A DNA stretch of 14,124 bases from Spirochaetaceae bacterium (lineage in GTDB: Bacteria > Spirochaetota > Spirochaetia > Treponematales > Breznakiellaceae), in NCBI GenBank assembly GCA_031268255.1, contig JAIRXO010000159.1, positions 1 to 14,124 on the forward strand, written 5' to 3'. The position numbers and the translations under genes are program-made. The stretch's first letter is position 1; each line of letters starts with the position of its first letter. Shown one piece after another: positions 1 through 7,047 of the stretch. The notes below the pieces were generated by a model. That model saw nothing but the letters and a program-made list of their open reading frames with translations, was not told the origin of the DNA and did no database searches.

Positions 1-175
1 GGAGCGGATAGCCCGGTCGGACCCGCAGGGGCCGATGCGCCCTTTTCTTCCTTGCAGAGAAGGCGATGTGTTGTCTGACCGCTCCAAAAGCCCTAAGTTA
101 TCCCTGTTTTTTTGCCGAAAATAGTAACGAAGAACCTTGCAATCCTGAAGAACAGGGGTCAGGAAAGGAACGAAT
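1..175. other. Noncoding stretch upstream of flgN
   Basis: No convincing coding sequence is seen here. The first 85 bases begin with GGAGCGG and end with its exact complement CCGCTCC (79-85), so the segment could fold into a closed structure or be the 3' end of something that starts outside the window. The remainder (86-175) is the flgN promoter and leader region, with a purine-rich ribosome binding site at 161-170. Confidence 0.5.
93..121 (+). promoter_or_regulatory. Candidate sigma-28 promoter of the flgN-flgK-flgL-fliW-csrA operon
   Basis: A CTAAGTTA box (93-100) and a GCCGAAAA box (114-121) resemble the sigma-28 (FliA) consensus TAAAGTTT-N11-GCCGATAA, with 5 of 8 and 7 of 8 matches. The spacer is 13 nt, longer than the usual 11. 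The -10 element is strong. The position fits a late flagellar operon, leaving a leader of about 45-50 nt before the flgN start at 176. The long spacer keeps confidence moderate. Confidence 0.45.
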
Positions 176-694
176 ATGAAGGTCGAAAAGAAAAAGAAAA
201 TCCAGGATATGGACGGGTGCCTTGAGATTCTCAATGAAGAAATCGCGATTCTGGAAGAACTGGTTCTTTCCCAGGATTTGGTGCGGCAGGCGGTTATCGC
301 CCGCGAATGGGCGGATTTCGAGGGGAAAATAGACGAGCTGAACAGGCGGAGTTTTCGTTTTGAGGAGCTTGAATCGGAACGGTCCCGTCTTTTTACGCGC
401 TTTCTTCCTGAGGGCGGGGAGAAGGACGAGGATTTGGGGTTTTATTCCCTTATTTCCCGGCTTCCTCTTGAACAGCGGAGTATTTTCGCCGATCGTTTCC
501 GCCAGGTAAAACTTTTGATACTCCGTATCAGGCTGGCAAATGAATCCCTGCTCAGATATATCGAAGAGGCCAGGGCCACGGTGACGGATTTTCTTGACGC
601 GGCTTTTCCTGACCGCCGGGGCCGTTTTTATACCCGCCGGGGAAAGGCTGTGGCTTCGGATATGCGGAGTATGGTTTTGGACCGGAGTCTCTAG
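176..694 (+). CDS. flgN: FlgN-like flagellar chaperone
   Basis: A 172-residue, highly charged, helix-rich protein with no signal peptide or membrane segment. The N-terminal part (about residues 10-60) is a long amphipathic helix rich in Glu and Leu, typical of FlgN-type secretion chaperones, which hold FlgK and FlgL unfolded in the cytoplasm and deliver them to the flagellar type III export gate. Sequence conservation in this family is weak, so the name rests mainly on size, predicted coiled-coil character and position: it lies directly before flgK with a 15-nt gap. The ATG at 176 is preceded by an AGGAAAGGA ribosome binding site at 161-169. It is probably the first gene of the five-gene operon, driven by the sigma-28-like motif just upstream. 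Confidence 0.75.
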   Translation: MKVEKKKKIQDMDGCLEILNEEIAILEELVLSQDLVRQAVIAREWADFEGKIDELNRRSFRFEELESERSRLFTRFLPEGGEKDEDLGFYSLISRLPLEQRSIFADRFRQVKLLILRIRLANESLLRYIEEARATVTDFLDAAFPDRRGRFYTRRGKAVASDMRSMVLDRSL

Positions 695-709
695 TAAAAG
701 GAGCGTACC

Positions 710-2587
710 ATGACATCTACCTTTACCGGTATAGAAATAGGAAAACGGGGGGTTAATGCCCACCATCAGGCCCTGCTTACCGCGGGTCATAATATCGACA
801 ATGCCTCTACGGAAGGGTATTCCCGGCAGCGGGTAGAAATGTCGGCTTTTGAGCCTATTTATCTTCCTGGTCTTAACCGCGAGGAAACTCCCGGTCAGAT
901 AGGGCAGGGGGTCATTGTCGAGCGTATTGAGCGGATACGGGACAAGCTCCTTGACCAGCGCATCATTGCCCAGGCGTCAAGCGAGGGGTATTGGGATGCC
1001 AGGGAAAAATATCTTGACGATATACAGAAGCTGTACAATGAGCCTTACGATATTTCTGTCCGGGGACAAATGGACGCGTTCTGGTCGGCCTGGGAAGAAC
1101 TTTCCAAACATCCTACGGAGACGGCCCACCGCAGCGCGGTAAGCGAGCGGGGCAAAACGCTCATGGATACCGTGCATGATCGTTTTGACGGTCTCAAGAG
1201 GCTTCAGGACCAGGCCGAACAGGATATACAGCTTACCCTGGCCAAGGTGAATAATCTTTCAAAACAGATTGCGGGGCTCAACGGGGAAATACGGAAAATA
1301 CAGGCCCAGGGGGACAATCCCAACGATCTTCTTGACAGCCGGGATCTTTTGGTGGACAAACTGTCCTCCCTTATCGACATAACTGTTGACAACCGGGACC
1401 CTGACGAGTTTATGCTCCACACGGCGGGCTATATACTGGTGCAGGGCGATATAGGCAGAACTTTTGATGTGGAACGCAGCATAGAAACCGAAGGGTATTC
1501 CCGCATTACCTGGAACGATACCGGGGACGCGGTCCACTTTCGGAACGGCTACCTTGCGTCCCTGGTGGAGCTGCGGGACGTAACTATAGAAGGGGAGATA
1601 CAGAGTATCGACTCAATGGCCATGAATTTTATCAATCTGGTCAATGAGGCCCACAGGCCCGGCTACGGGCTTAACGGCAGGACTGGTCTTGATTTTTTTG
1701 TTGAAAGGCCTGTTACGGCTAATATCAACGGCAATTTTGACCGGACCGGCGGCGGGGTCTATGATTCAAGCTATATATTCAGCATTACCGGGGCCAATGC
1801 CCTAGAAGCCCGTGATCTGGTCGGTCTTGCCGGCGAAATCACCCTTTCGGGGCCTGACGGCAATGTGTCTGTTCCCTACTATCCCACCGATACGGTGGCC
1901 GAACTGGTTCAGCGCATCAACAACTCAGGCGCCGAGGTTACGGCCCGTCTTGACCGGGAGGGGAGGCTCTCCCTCAAGGCGGATACGGCCCTGGACCCGG
2001 ACAATCCTGATTTTGTTATACGCCATATTGAAGATTCGGGCCGTTTCCTTGAGGGCTATGCCGGTGTTCTCAACGCCAGCGGGGCCGAAGGGGCCTATGA
2101 CTGGGGCGCTCCCGACGCGGTGGAGAGCCTTGCCGTAGGCGCCATGAACTATTCGGTGGCTCCGGCCTCCCATCCGTCGGGGTGGATAGAGGTGAACCCG
2201 GTTATTTTAAGCGATCCTACATCCGTGGCCGCCGGTTACGGCGAAAACGGGAGGCCCGCCAATCCGGGTAACGGAGACGCCGCCCTGGCCATATCCGCGA
2301 TACGCTATGACCGGGTCATGGTCGGGCGGAACGCCACCTTTGATGATTATTACGCCGATGTGGTGGGCCGCATGGGGATACTTGCCGAGCAGAGCAAGCT
2401 GCGCCTTGATACCGAACAAAAGGCAATGAAGGACCTTACGGATAAAAGGCAGGAAATTTCGGGTGTCAATCTCGATGAGGAACTGGCCCAGATGATCAAG
2501 TACCAGCACGGGTACGCGGCGGCGGCCCGTTTTATAACTACCATTAACACCATGCTTGATACCATCATCAACCGCATGGGCGTATAA
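710..2587 (+). CDS. flgK: Flagellar hook-associated protein 1 (FlgK)
   Basis: A 625-residue hook-filament junction protein, within the size range of spirochaete FlgK. The N-terminal rod/hook signature is clear at about residues 4-45 (TGIEIGKRGVNAHHQALLTA followed by GHNIDNASTEGYSRQRV), the region that forms the D0 helix and carries the export signal. A long helical segment with DLLDSRDLLVDKLS (about 205-220) is typical of the FlgK D1 domain. The C-terminal helix (about 580-625, with LDEELAQMIKYQHGYAAAARFITTIN) is the matching D0 strand-swap partner. FlgK assembles first on the hook and, with FlgL, joins hook to filament; in spirochaetes this lies in the periplasm. The ATG at 710 has AAAGGAG at 696-702. 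The stop overlaps the ribosome binding site of flgL. Confidence 0.97.
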   Translation: MTSTFTGIEIGKRGVNAHHQALLTAGHNIDNASTEGYSRQRVEMSAFEPIYLPGLNREETPGQIGQGVIVERIERIRDKLLDQRIIAQASSEGYWDAREKYLDDIQKLYNEPYDISVRGQMDAFWSAWEELSKHPTETAHRSAVSERGKTLMDTVHDRFDGLKRLQDQAEQDIQLTLAKVNNLSKQIAGLNGEIRKIQAQGDNPNDLLDSRDLLVDKLSSLIDITVDNRDPDEFMLHTAGYILVQGDIGRTFDVERSIETEGYSRITWNDTGDAVHFRNGYLASLVELRDVTIEGEIQSIDSMAMNFINLVNEAHRPGYGLNGRTGLDFFVERPVTANINGNFDRTGGGVYDSSYIFSITGANALEARDLVGLAGEITLSGPDGNVSVPYYPTDTVAELVQRINNSGAEVTARLDREGRLSLKADTALDPDNPDFVIRHIEDSGRFLEGYAGVLNASGAEGAYDWGAPDAVESLAVGAMNYSVAPASHPSGWIEVNPVILSDPTSVAAGYGENGRPANPGNGDAALAISAIRYDRVMVGRNATFDDYYADVVGRMGILAEQSKLRLDTEQKAMKDLTDKRQEISGVNLDEELAQMIKYQHGYAAAARFITTINTMLDTIINRMGV

Positions 2588-2601
2588 GGAGGCGGTAAAC
2601 C

Positions 2602-3849
2602 ATGAGAAGAATATCAACCGATATGCCGAATAACGACTCCCAGTTTTATCTGAGGAGGCAGGAAGTCGATCTCAATGATATACGGACCCGCATAGAAACC
2701 GGAAGGAAATTCAACAATTTAAGCGACGACCCCCTGTCGGCGGCCCATTCTGTCCGTTACGGGTCTTTCCTTCACCGGCTTGAGCAGTACGAAAAGAACG
2801 CCTTTTATGCCCTTGACAATCTGAGAATCACCGAGGGAATTTACCGCCAGAACATAGATGTGCTTCAGCGCATACGGGAGCTGGCGGTGGCGGGCAGTAC
2901 CGGAACCTTTACCCCCGACGACATGAAAGCCATAGGCGTGGAAGTAAACGAGCTTTTGAAGGAACTTGTTACCATTGCCAACGAGACAGGCCAGGACGGG
3001 ACGCGGGTCTTTGCCGGGGACAAGGCTTTTACTGAACCTTTCCGTCTTGTAGAGGGAACGGTAGCCTCAGGCGGAGAAAACATGGTTGTGCGCGTCGAGT
3101 ACCGGGGTTCAGGGGCTTCCCGCAAGGCGGAGACTTCCCAGGGCTCATATACAAACCTTGATATAGGCGGCGGCGAGGCTTTTTGGGCGGAAAAAATGCA
3201 GGTCTATTCGAGTTTTGACGCCACGGACTACCGGGCCCAAAGTGACGGGGCCTTCTTCATAGACGGCCAGGAGATATTTGTCAATACCGGCGACACCGTA
3301 ACCGCGATCGCGGCCAAAATAAACGAGTCGCCCGCCCCGGTAAAAGCCTATATTGACCCCACTACCCGGGGTCTTGCCCTGGAAGGAACAAGCGCCCATC
3401 TTATCAGGCTTGAGGACAGGCAGGGCAGTACCACGCTCCAGGAACTGGGAATCATTTCCGCCAATAACGACCCTTCCGCCCCCAACTGGCATAGCGCGGC
3501 AAGGGTTTCGGGGGCATCGGTCTTTGACATGGTCATAAGGCTCAGGGACGCCCTGTTCAGGGGCGATCAGGATTTTGTGGGCAGCCAGGGCATAGGCGGC
3601 ATGGATCTTGCCCTGGGCAATACCCTTTCCCGGGTTGCCGAACTTGGGAGCCGCATGGAGCGGGCCCAGATGACCTGGGAAAGGCTCAATAACGAAATTC
3701 CCGACACGACGGCCATACTCGCCCGCGAATCGGGCCTTGATTTTGCCACCGCGGCCACGGACCTCTCTATGATGGATTTTGCCCACAAGGCGGCCCTCCA
3801 GACTGCCGCCAAGATAATACCGACGACGCTGCTTGACTTCCTGCGTTAG
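2602..3849 (+). CDS. flgL: Flagellar hook-associated protein 3 (FlgL)
   Basis: A 415-residue protein of the flagellin superfamily that forms the second layer of the hook-filament junction. The N-terminal region (about 1-60) begins MRRISTDM and carries IETGRKFNNLSDDPLSAAHSV, the FlgL equivalent of the flagellin 'SSG..I..A.DD..G' signature. The helical D1 region continues to about residue 140 with ANETGQDGTRVFAGDKAFTEPF, also a FlgL hallmark. A C-terminal helix (about 345-410) containing SRVAELGSRMERAQMTWERL closes the coiled core. The middle (about 150-330) is the variable outer domain. The start at 2602 is set by AAGGAGG at 2586-2592, which overlaps the flgK stop, indicating coupled expression. 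A 19-nt gap leads to fliW. Confidence 0.96.
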   Translation: MRRISTDMPNNDSQFYLRRQEVDLNDIRTRIETGRKFNNLSDDPLSAAHSVRYGSFLHRLEQYEKNAFYALDNLRITEGIYRQNIDVLQRIRELAVAGSTGTFTPDDMKAIGVEVNELLKELVTIANETGQDGTRVFAGDKAFTEPFRLVEGTVASGGENMVVRVEYRGSGASRKAETSQGSYTNLDIGGGEAFWAEKMQVYSSFDATDYRAQSDGAFFIDGQEIFVNTGDTVTAIAAKINESPAPVKAYIDPTTRGLALEGTSAHLIRLEDRQGSTTLQELGIISANNDPSAPNWHSAARVSGASVFDMVIRLRDALFRGDQDFVGSQGIGGMDLALGNTLSRVAELGSRMERAQMTWERLNNEIPDTTAILARESGLDFATAATDLSMMDFAHKAALQTAAKIIPTTLLDFLR

Positions 3850-3868
3850 GTGAAATACTAAGGAGTAT

Positions 3869-4312
3869 ATGTTGAAAGTTGCCACTAAAGCCTTTGGGCT
3901 TATCGATGTTGACGAAAGACAGAAAATACAAATGCCCAAAGGTCTTTTTGGGTTTGAGTCCTTTAGGGAATATGTGATTCTGGACGCTGAAAAACAGCCC
4001 TTTTACTGGCTCCAGTCAACGGAGGCGCAGCAGATAGCCTTTATTCTGATAAACCCTTTTTTGTTCAGGTCCGATTATGAACTTGACATCAACGATTCGG
4101 TGCTGGCGGAAATCGGCATTACAAAACCGGAAAACGCCCTGATATTCTGCGTTGTTACGATCCCCGGCGGTGGAGAGCCAATGACGGCGAATCTCCAGGG
4201 GCCCCTGGTTATCAACAGGGAAACCAGGACAGGCTGCCAGGTGATACTTTCCGACCAGAGATGGAAAACAAAACACGACATCATTGCCGAGCTTGCGGCG
4301 GGGAAAAACTAA
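3869..4312 (+). CDS. fliW: Flagellar assembly factor FliW
   Basis: A 147-residue FliW-family protein. Recognisable segments are MPKGLFGFESFREYVILDAE (about 24-43), INPFLFRSDYELDI (about 62-75) and the C-terminal NLQGPLVINRETRTGCQVIL (about 109-128). In Bacillus subtilis FliW binds both flagellin and CsrA: when flagellin is exported, freed FliW captures CsrA and relieves repression of flagellin translation. The ribosome binding site AAGGAG lies at 3860-3865 before the ATG at 3869. The stop codon overlaps the csrA start in a TAATG arrangement (4310-4314), so the two antagonists are probably made in a fixed ratio. Flagellin leaders carrying likely CsrA sites lie in the same window. Confidence 0.96.
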   Translation: MLKVATKAFGLIDVDERQKIQMPKGLFGFESFREYVILDAEKQPFYWLQSTEAQQIAFILINPFLFRSDYELDINDSVLAEIGITKPENALIFCVVTIPGGGEPMTANLQGPLVINRETRTGCQVILSDQRWKTKHDIIAELAAGKN

Positions 4313-4548
4313 TGCTCATACTTTCCAGAAAAGTCAACGAAAGAATCATGATAGGCGAGGATATTTGGGTATCCATACTGGAAATACGGGGCGATCAGGT
4401 CCGCGTCGGCGTAGAGGCCCCCAGGCAGGTCAAGGTTTTTAGGCAGGAAGTATTTGACGCCATCAAGGCCGAAAACGAAGCCGCCCTGGATTCAAAGAGC
4501 GAGCTTCCTGAACTGGGCATACAGGACGCGGGCCACTCTGGCGTGTAA
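4312..4548 (+). CDS. csrA: Translational regulator CsrA
   Basis: A 78-residue CsrA. The signature is complete: MLILSRKVNERIMIGEDIWV at residues 1-20, then VSILEIRGDQVRVGVEAPRQVKVFRQEV. The RNA-contacting residues known from the family, Leu4-Ser5-Arg6-Lys7 near the N-terminus and the VKVFRQE segment (about 41-47), are present. The C-terminal tail of about 20 residues beyond the core dimer is longer than in gamma-proteobacterial CsrA (61 residues) and resembles CsrA partnered with FliW, where the tail is reported to matter for antagonism. The start is the ATG at 4312, overlapping the fliW stop by one base; an in-frame ATG 51 nt upstream lies inside fliW and would add an implausible tail. Expected targets are the GGA sites in the flaB leaders. 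Confidence 0.97.
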   Translation: MLILSRKVNERIMIGEDIWVSILEIRGDQVRVGVEAPRQVKVFRQEVFDAIKAENEAALDSKSELPELGIQDAGHSGV

Positions 4549-4552
4549 GCTG

Positions 4553-5650
4553 TCAGTCCCGGGGATTTTTTACCCCCGCATCCTTGTGGTCCTCGTATAT
4601 GGCGCGGAAATCCCCCGCGATCGACTCGAACACTTCAACAAGAAAGGGATCAAAATGGGTTCCCCCCTCGCCGATCATCTGCCTGACCGTGGCCTCGTGG
4701 TCCAGGGCGGGCTTATAGCTGCGCTCCATGCGCAGAGCGTCATATACATCGGCTACGGAAACAATGCGGGCGGGCAGGGGTATCATGTCGCCGATAAGCT
4801 GGAAGGGATAGCCTGTCCCGTCCCATTTTTCGTGATGCGAAAGGGCAATCTCCTTTGCCATGGGATTGGGATAGGTTGAAAGTATATAAGCGCCGTTTTT
4901 TGTATGTTCGCGCATCACCGACCATTCCCATTTTGAAAGGGGGCCTTCCTTGTTGAGTATGTCGTCTGGGGTTCCTATTTTGCCCACGTCGTGCATGGAG
5001 GCAAGGAAGCTGATGTTGTCAATAAAATCCGCGTCTATTTTCTCATGGTTTTTTCTGTCGTACAGTTCCCTGGCAAGCCTTTCGGAATACAGGCTTACCC
5101 GGGATATGTGATGCCCCGTGTCATTGTCCTTGAGGCGGGAGGCTTCGAGGAGGCTCATAAAAACATTCCTTAAAAGCCGCTTGTTTTCCCCGGTAACATC
5201 ATCGAAAACCACTTCAAAATGATCCGGCGCAAGGACGGGGTTGTCGGTCAGGGGAAAAATAAACACCCGGGACTGGAGGGTTTCCAGTTCGCGGCTTTTA
5301 AGCATTGAGTAGCCTTTCCAGGAAAATCCGTTCTTCCCCTCAAGAACCGTTTCCCTGATTTCCCTGAGGGCCTCGACTCCCAGGGAACGCCCGAAAACAT
5401 CAAAAAACTGGTTTCCCTCAAGGCCCGAATAATCGGTAAAGAGCCTCTGGCATTGGGGGTTCGCGTAAATTATCCTGAAACTGCCGTTGATAAGGAGCAG
5501 GGGAAAAAGACAGTCCTCAAACAGGCCTATATACCGGGAGGGCAGGGTATCGGACAGCGGCTCTTTGGCCTCATCCCCGCTCCCGGCGTCGAGGTCCTCA
5601 AGAACCTCAAGCGCCTCGTCCGCGGGTGTTTCACTGTCGCTCTTGTCCAC
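4553..5650 (-). CDS. PAS-HD-GYP protein, predicted cyclic di-GMP phosphodiesterase
   Basis: A 365-residue soluble protein. Residues 1-35 are an acidic linker, about 37-155 look like a PAS sensor domain (LFPLLLINGSFRIIYANPQC), and about 160-350 form an HD-GYP domain. Key residues are visible: the TGHHISRV motif (His181), HDVGKIG (His220, Asp221), REHT (His249), HH at 272-273, GTGYP at 278-282 and the VADVYDAL aspartate (Asp301). This is the expected set of metal ligands for hydrolysis of c-di-GMP, so activity is predicted but untested. The start is a GTG at 5650, supported by GGAGG 6 nt upstream, and it overlaps the tsaB end by 20 nt. It is the last visible gene of the - strand operon and its stop is only 4 nt from the csrA stop on the other strand. 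Confidence 0.9.
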   Translation of the reverse strand: MDKSDSETPADEALEVLEDLDAGSGDEAKEPLSDTLPSRYIGLFEDCLFPLLLINGSFRIIYANPQCQRLFTDYSGLEGNQFFDVFGRSLGVEALREIRETVLEGKNGFSWKGYSMLKSRELETLQSRVFIFPLTDNPVLAPDHFEVVFDDVTGENKRLLRNVFMSLLEASRLKDNDTGHHISRVSLYSERLARELYDRKNHEKIDADFIDNISFLASMHDVGKIGTPDDILNKEGPLSKWEWSVMREHTKNGAYILSTYPNPMAKEIALSHHEKWDGTGYPFQLIGDMIPLPARIVSVADVYDALRMERSYKPALDHEATVRQMIGEGGTHFDPFLVEVFESIAGDFRAIYEDHKDAGVKNPRD

Positions 5651-6332
5651 CGTGTTCCTCCAGGCTCAGTTCGGCGTCACTCTTTCGCAAATAAAAAGGG
5701 CCCGCGCCAAAATCATCACTACTGTTCTTTAGTATATACTTTTCGCGCGCCAATTCCAATAAGTGCCCGGCATGGCCCGCCCGGCAGTCCTTGTCAACAA
5801 CGAACAAAAAATCGTCTTTATCCGGGCAGGACATGAGCCTTTCCATAAAGAGGCCCGCGTCAGGCCCGGTAACCAGTACTTTTTCGCCGGACCTGAGAAG
5901 CGAAAGCAGTTCGGGTATTCCGCCGTCAACGCAGGGCGCGGCTTTTTTCCCCTCCCGGTACACGGCGGCGAAAAAGCGGTTTTTTTTCGCGTCAATGACC
6001 GGAAGCACGGCGCCGGGCCAGTGCCCGTGGGGGAGGGCCATGCAGTCCAGGGTAGGAACCGAGACAAAGGGCTTTCCCAGGCCGAGGGCCATGCCCTTGG
6101 CGGCGGCAAAGGCGATGCGCAGGCCCGTAAAGGAACCGGGCCCCCCCATGCAGGCGAAAAGGGAAACAGACGCTGTCTCAAGGCCGGCCTTTTCGATGAG
6201 GCGGCGGCTTTCTTCCAAAAGAAGTTCCGAATGTCTTGGGCCCGCGTCAGCTTCAAAATAAAAATATCCTTTTTCCGATGAAAGGGCTATGGACAGTATC
6301 GCCGTGGCGGAATCAAAGGCCAGTATGTTCAT
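5631..6332 (-). CDS. tsaB: tRNA t6A37 synthesis protein TsaB
   Basis: A 233-residue TsaB (YeaZ) protein of the ASKHA fold. It starts MNILAFDSATAILSIAL, with the family's N-terminal DTS-like phosphate loop (here DSA), followed by GPRHSELLL (about 31-39) and GGPGSFTGLRIAFAAAKGMA (about 63-82), the diagnostic TsaB segment. The C-terminal PFYLRKSDAE (about 211-220) is also typical. TsaB works with TsaD and TsaE to attach threonylcarbamoyl to A37 of ANN-decoding tRNAs; TsaD is not in this window. It shares an ATGA stop-start overlap with tsaE upstream (6329-6332) and overlaps the HD-GYP gene by 20 nt. It has no evident role in motility and probably rides on the flagellar transcript. Confidence 0.96.
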   Translation of the reverse strand: MNILAFDSATAILSIALSSEKGYFYFEADAGPRHSELLLEESRRLIEKAGLETASVSLFACMGGPGSFTGLRIAFAAAKGMALGLGKPFVSVPTLDCMALPHGHWPGAVLPVIDAKKNRFFAAVYREGKKAAPCVDGGIPELLSLLRSGEKVLVTGPDAGLFMERLMSCPDKDDFLFVVDKDCRAGHAGHLLELAREKYILKNSSDDFGAGPFYLRKSDAELSLEEHGGQERQ

Positions 6333-6787
6333 GGTTCCCGCCGCGCCGGATAGCGCACCGTAACGCGCCTTTCTTCAGGCCCGGTAATGTCGATTTCGGC
6401 CAGCACCGCGCCGCCGGGGATAAGGCCCTCTATGCGTTCGCTCCACTCAACAACGCATATACCCTTTCCGTAAAAAAGTTCCTCGCCGCCGGTCTGGATA
6501 AATTCTTCCTCGCTTCCGATCCTGTAGGCGTCCATGTGGTACAGGGGCAGCCTTCCCTCGTATTCACTTATTATGGTATAGGTAGGACTGGTTATCACGG
6601 CGTGAACGCCCAGCGCCCCGGCAAGGCCCTTGACCAATTGTGTCTTGCCCGCGCCGAGTTTTCCCCTCAAGGCTAGAACGCTTCCGCTCCACAGCAGCGC
6701 GGCAAGCTCTTCCCCTATCTTGAATGTTTCCAGAGGAGAAGTGCTTACCCTTTCAAACCGGAAGGCCGCCCTTTCTGTCGAATTCAT
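6329..6787 (-). CDS. tsaE: tRNA t6A37 synthesis ATPase TsaE
   Basis: A 152-residue TsaE (YjeE) P-loop ATPase. The Walker A motif is GKLGAGKT at residues 42-49, followed by the family motifs SPTYTI (67-72), HMDAYRI (84-90) and VVEWSERI (112-119). TsaE binds the TsaB-TsaD complex and its ATP cycle resets the t6A enzyme. The length is normal. The proposed ATG (6785-6787) lies within the end of the upstream 87-residue gene, giving a 35-nt overlap, and the ribosome binding site there is weak, so translational coupling is likely. A slightly later start cannot be excluded, because the region before about residue 15 is not conserved in the family. Confidence 0.95.
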   Translation of the reverse strand: MNSTERAAFRFERVSTSPLETFKIGEELAALLWSGSVLALRGKLGAGKTQLVKGLAGALGVHAVITSPTYTIISEYEGRLPLYHMDAYRIGSEEEFIQTGGEELFYGKGICVVEWSERIEGLIPGGAVLAEIDITGPEERRVTVRYPARREP

Positions 6788-7016
6788 CGAGATAGCTCTT
6801 TACTTCTTTCAGGAGGGGAACCATGGGGTAATCCACAGGCCCGCTAAAGGTAACTTTGATATTCTTGCTCCCCAGGGGAGTGGTTTCTATGGTGAATTCT
6901 ATGTCCCGTTCCACGTTCTGCCGCATGATTTCCATGACAATGGTTCCGGCATAAAAACGGCGGTAATAGATGGGGCTGTCCTTGTGTTGTATGTTTCTCA
7001 GATCCAGTACCTGCAT
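6753..7016 (-). CDS. Conserved hypothetical protein, 87 residues
   Basis: A small soluble protein with no signal peptide or membrane segment, and no function I can name. It is rich in beta-prone stretches (SPIYYRRFYAGTIVMEI, then RDIEFTIETTPLGSKNIKVT) and ends in a helix (LLKEVKSYLDEFDR), suggesting a compact alpha/beta fold. It lies 31 nt after the PilZ gene and overlaps tsaE by 35 nt, so it is translated within the flagellar-tsa operon. The reading frame sits in a run of tightly packed genes on the same strand, with codon use like its neighbours, which makes a real gene likely. From memory, treponemes carry a small hypothetical gene in the same position, but I cannot check that here. Confidence 0.75.
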   Translation of the reverse strand: MQVLDLRNIQHKDSPIYYRRFYAGTIVMEIMRQNVERDIEFTIETTPLGSKNIKVTFSGPVDYPMVPLLKEVKSYLDEFDRKGGLPV

Positions 7017-7047
7017 AGCGCAACCCTATATGGTTTTACCGTATCCG

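Noticed and set aside
1..85. A tRNA gene at the left edge
   Set aside because: The 7-bp end pairing resembles an acceptor stem, but no TTC-type T-loop, D-arm or anticodon arm can be found on either strand.
98..790. Reverse-strand 230-codon open frame over flgN
   Set aside because: It is antisense to flgN and the start of flgK and shows no recognisable motifs; it reflects the codon bias of the real genes.
4261..4311. Longer CsrA starting 17 codons upstream
   Set aside because: CsrA proteins begin MLILSRK. The extra part lies inside fliW in another frame and has no family support.
4560..4578. CGGGG/CCCCG hairpin as a terminator between csrA and the HD-GYP gene
   Set aside because: The T-run lies in the loop, not after the stem, and the sequence encodes the last residues of the HD-GYP protein.
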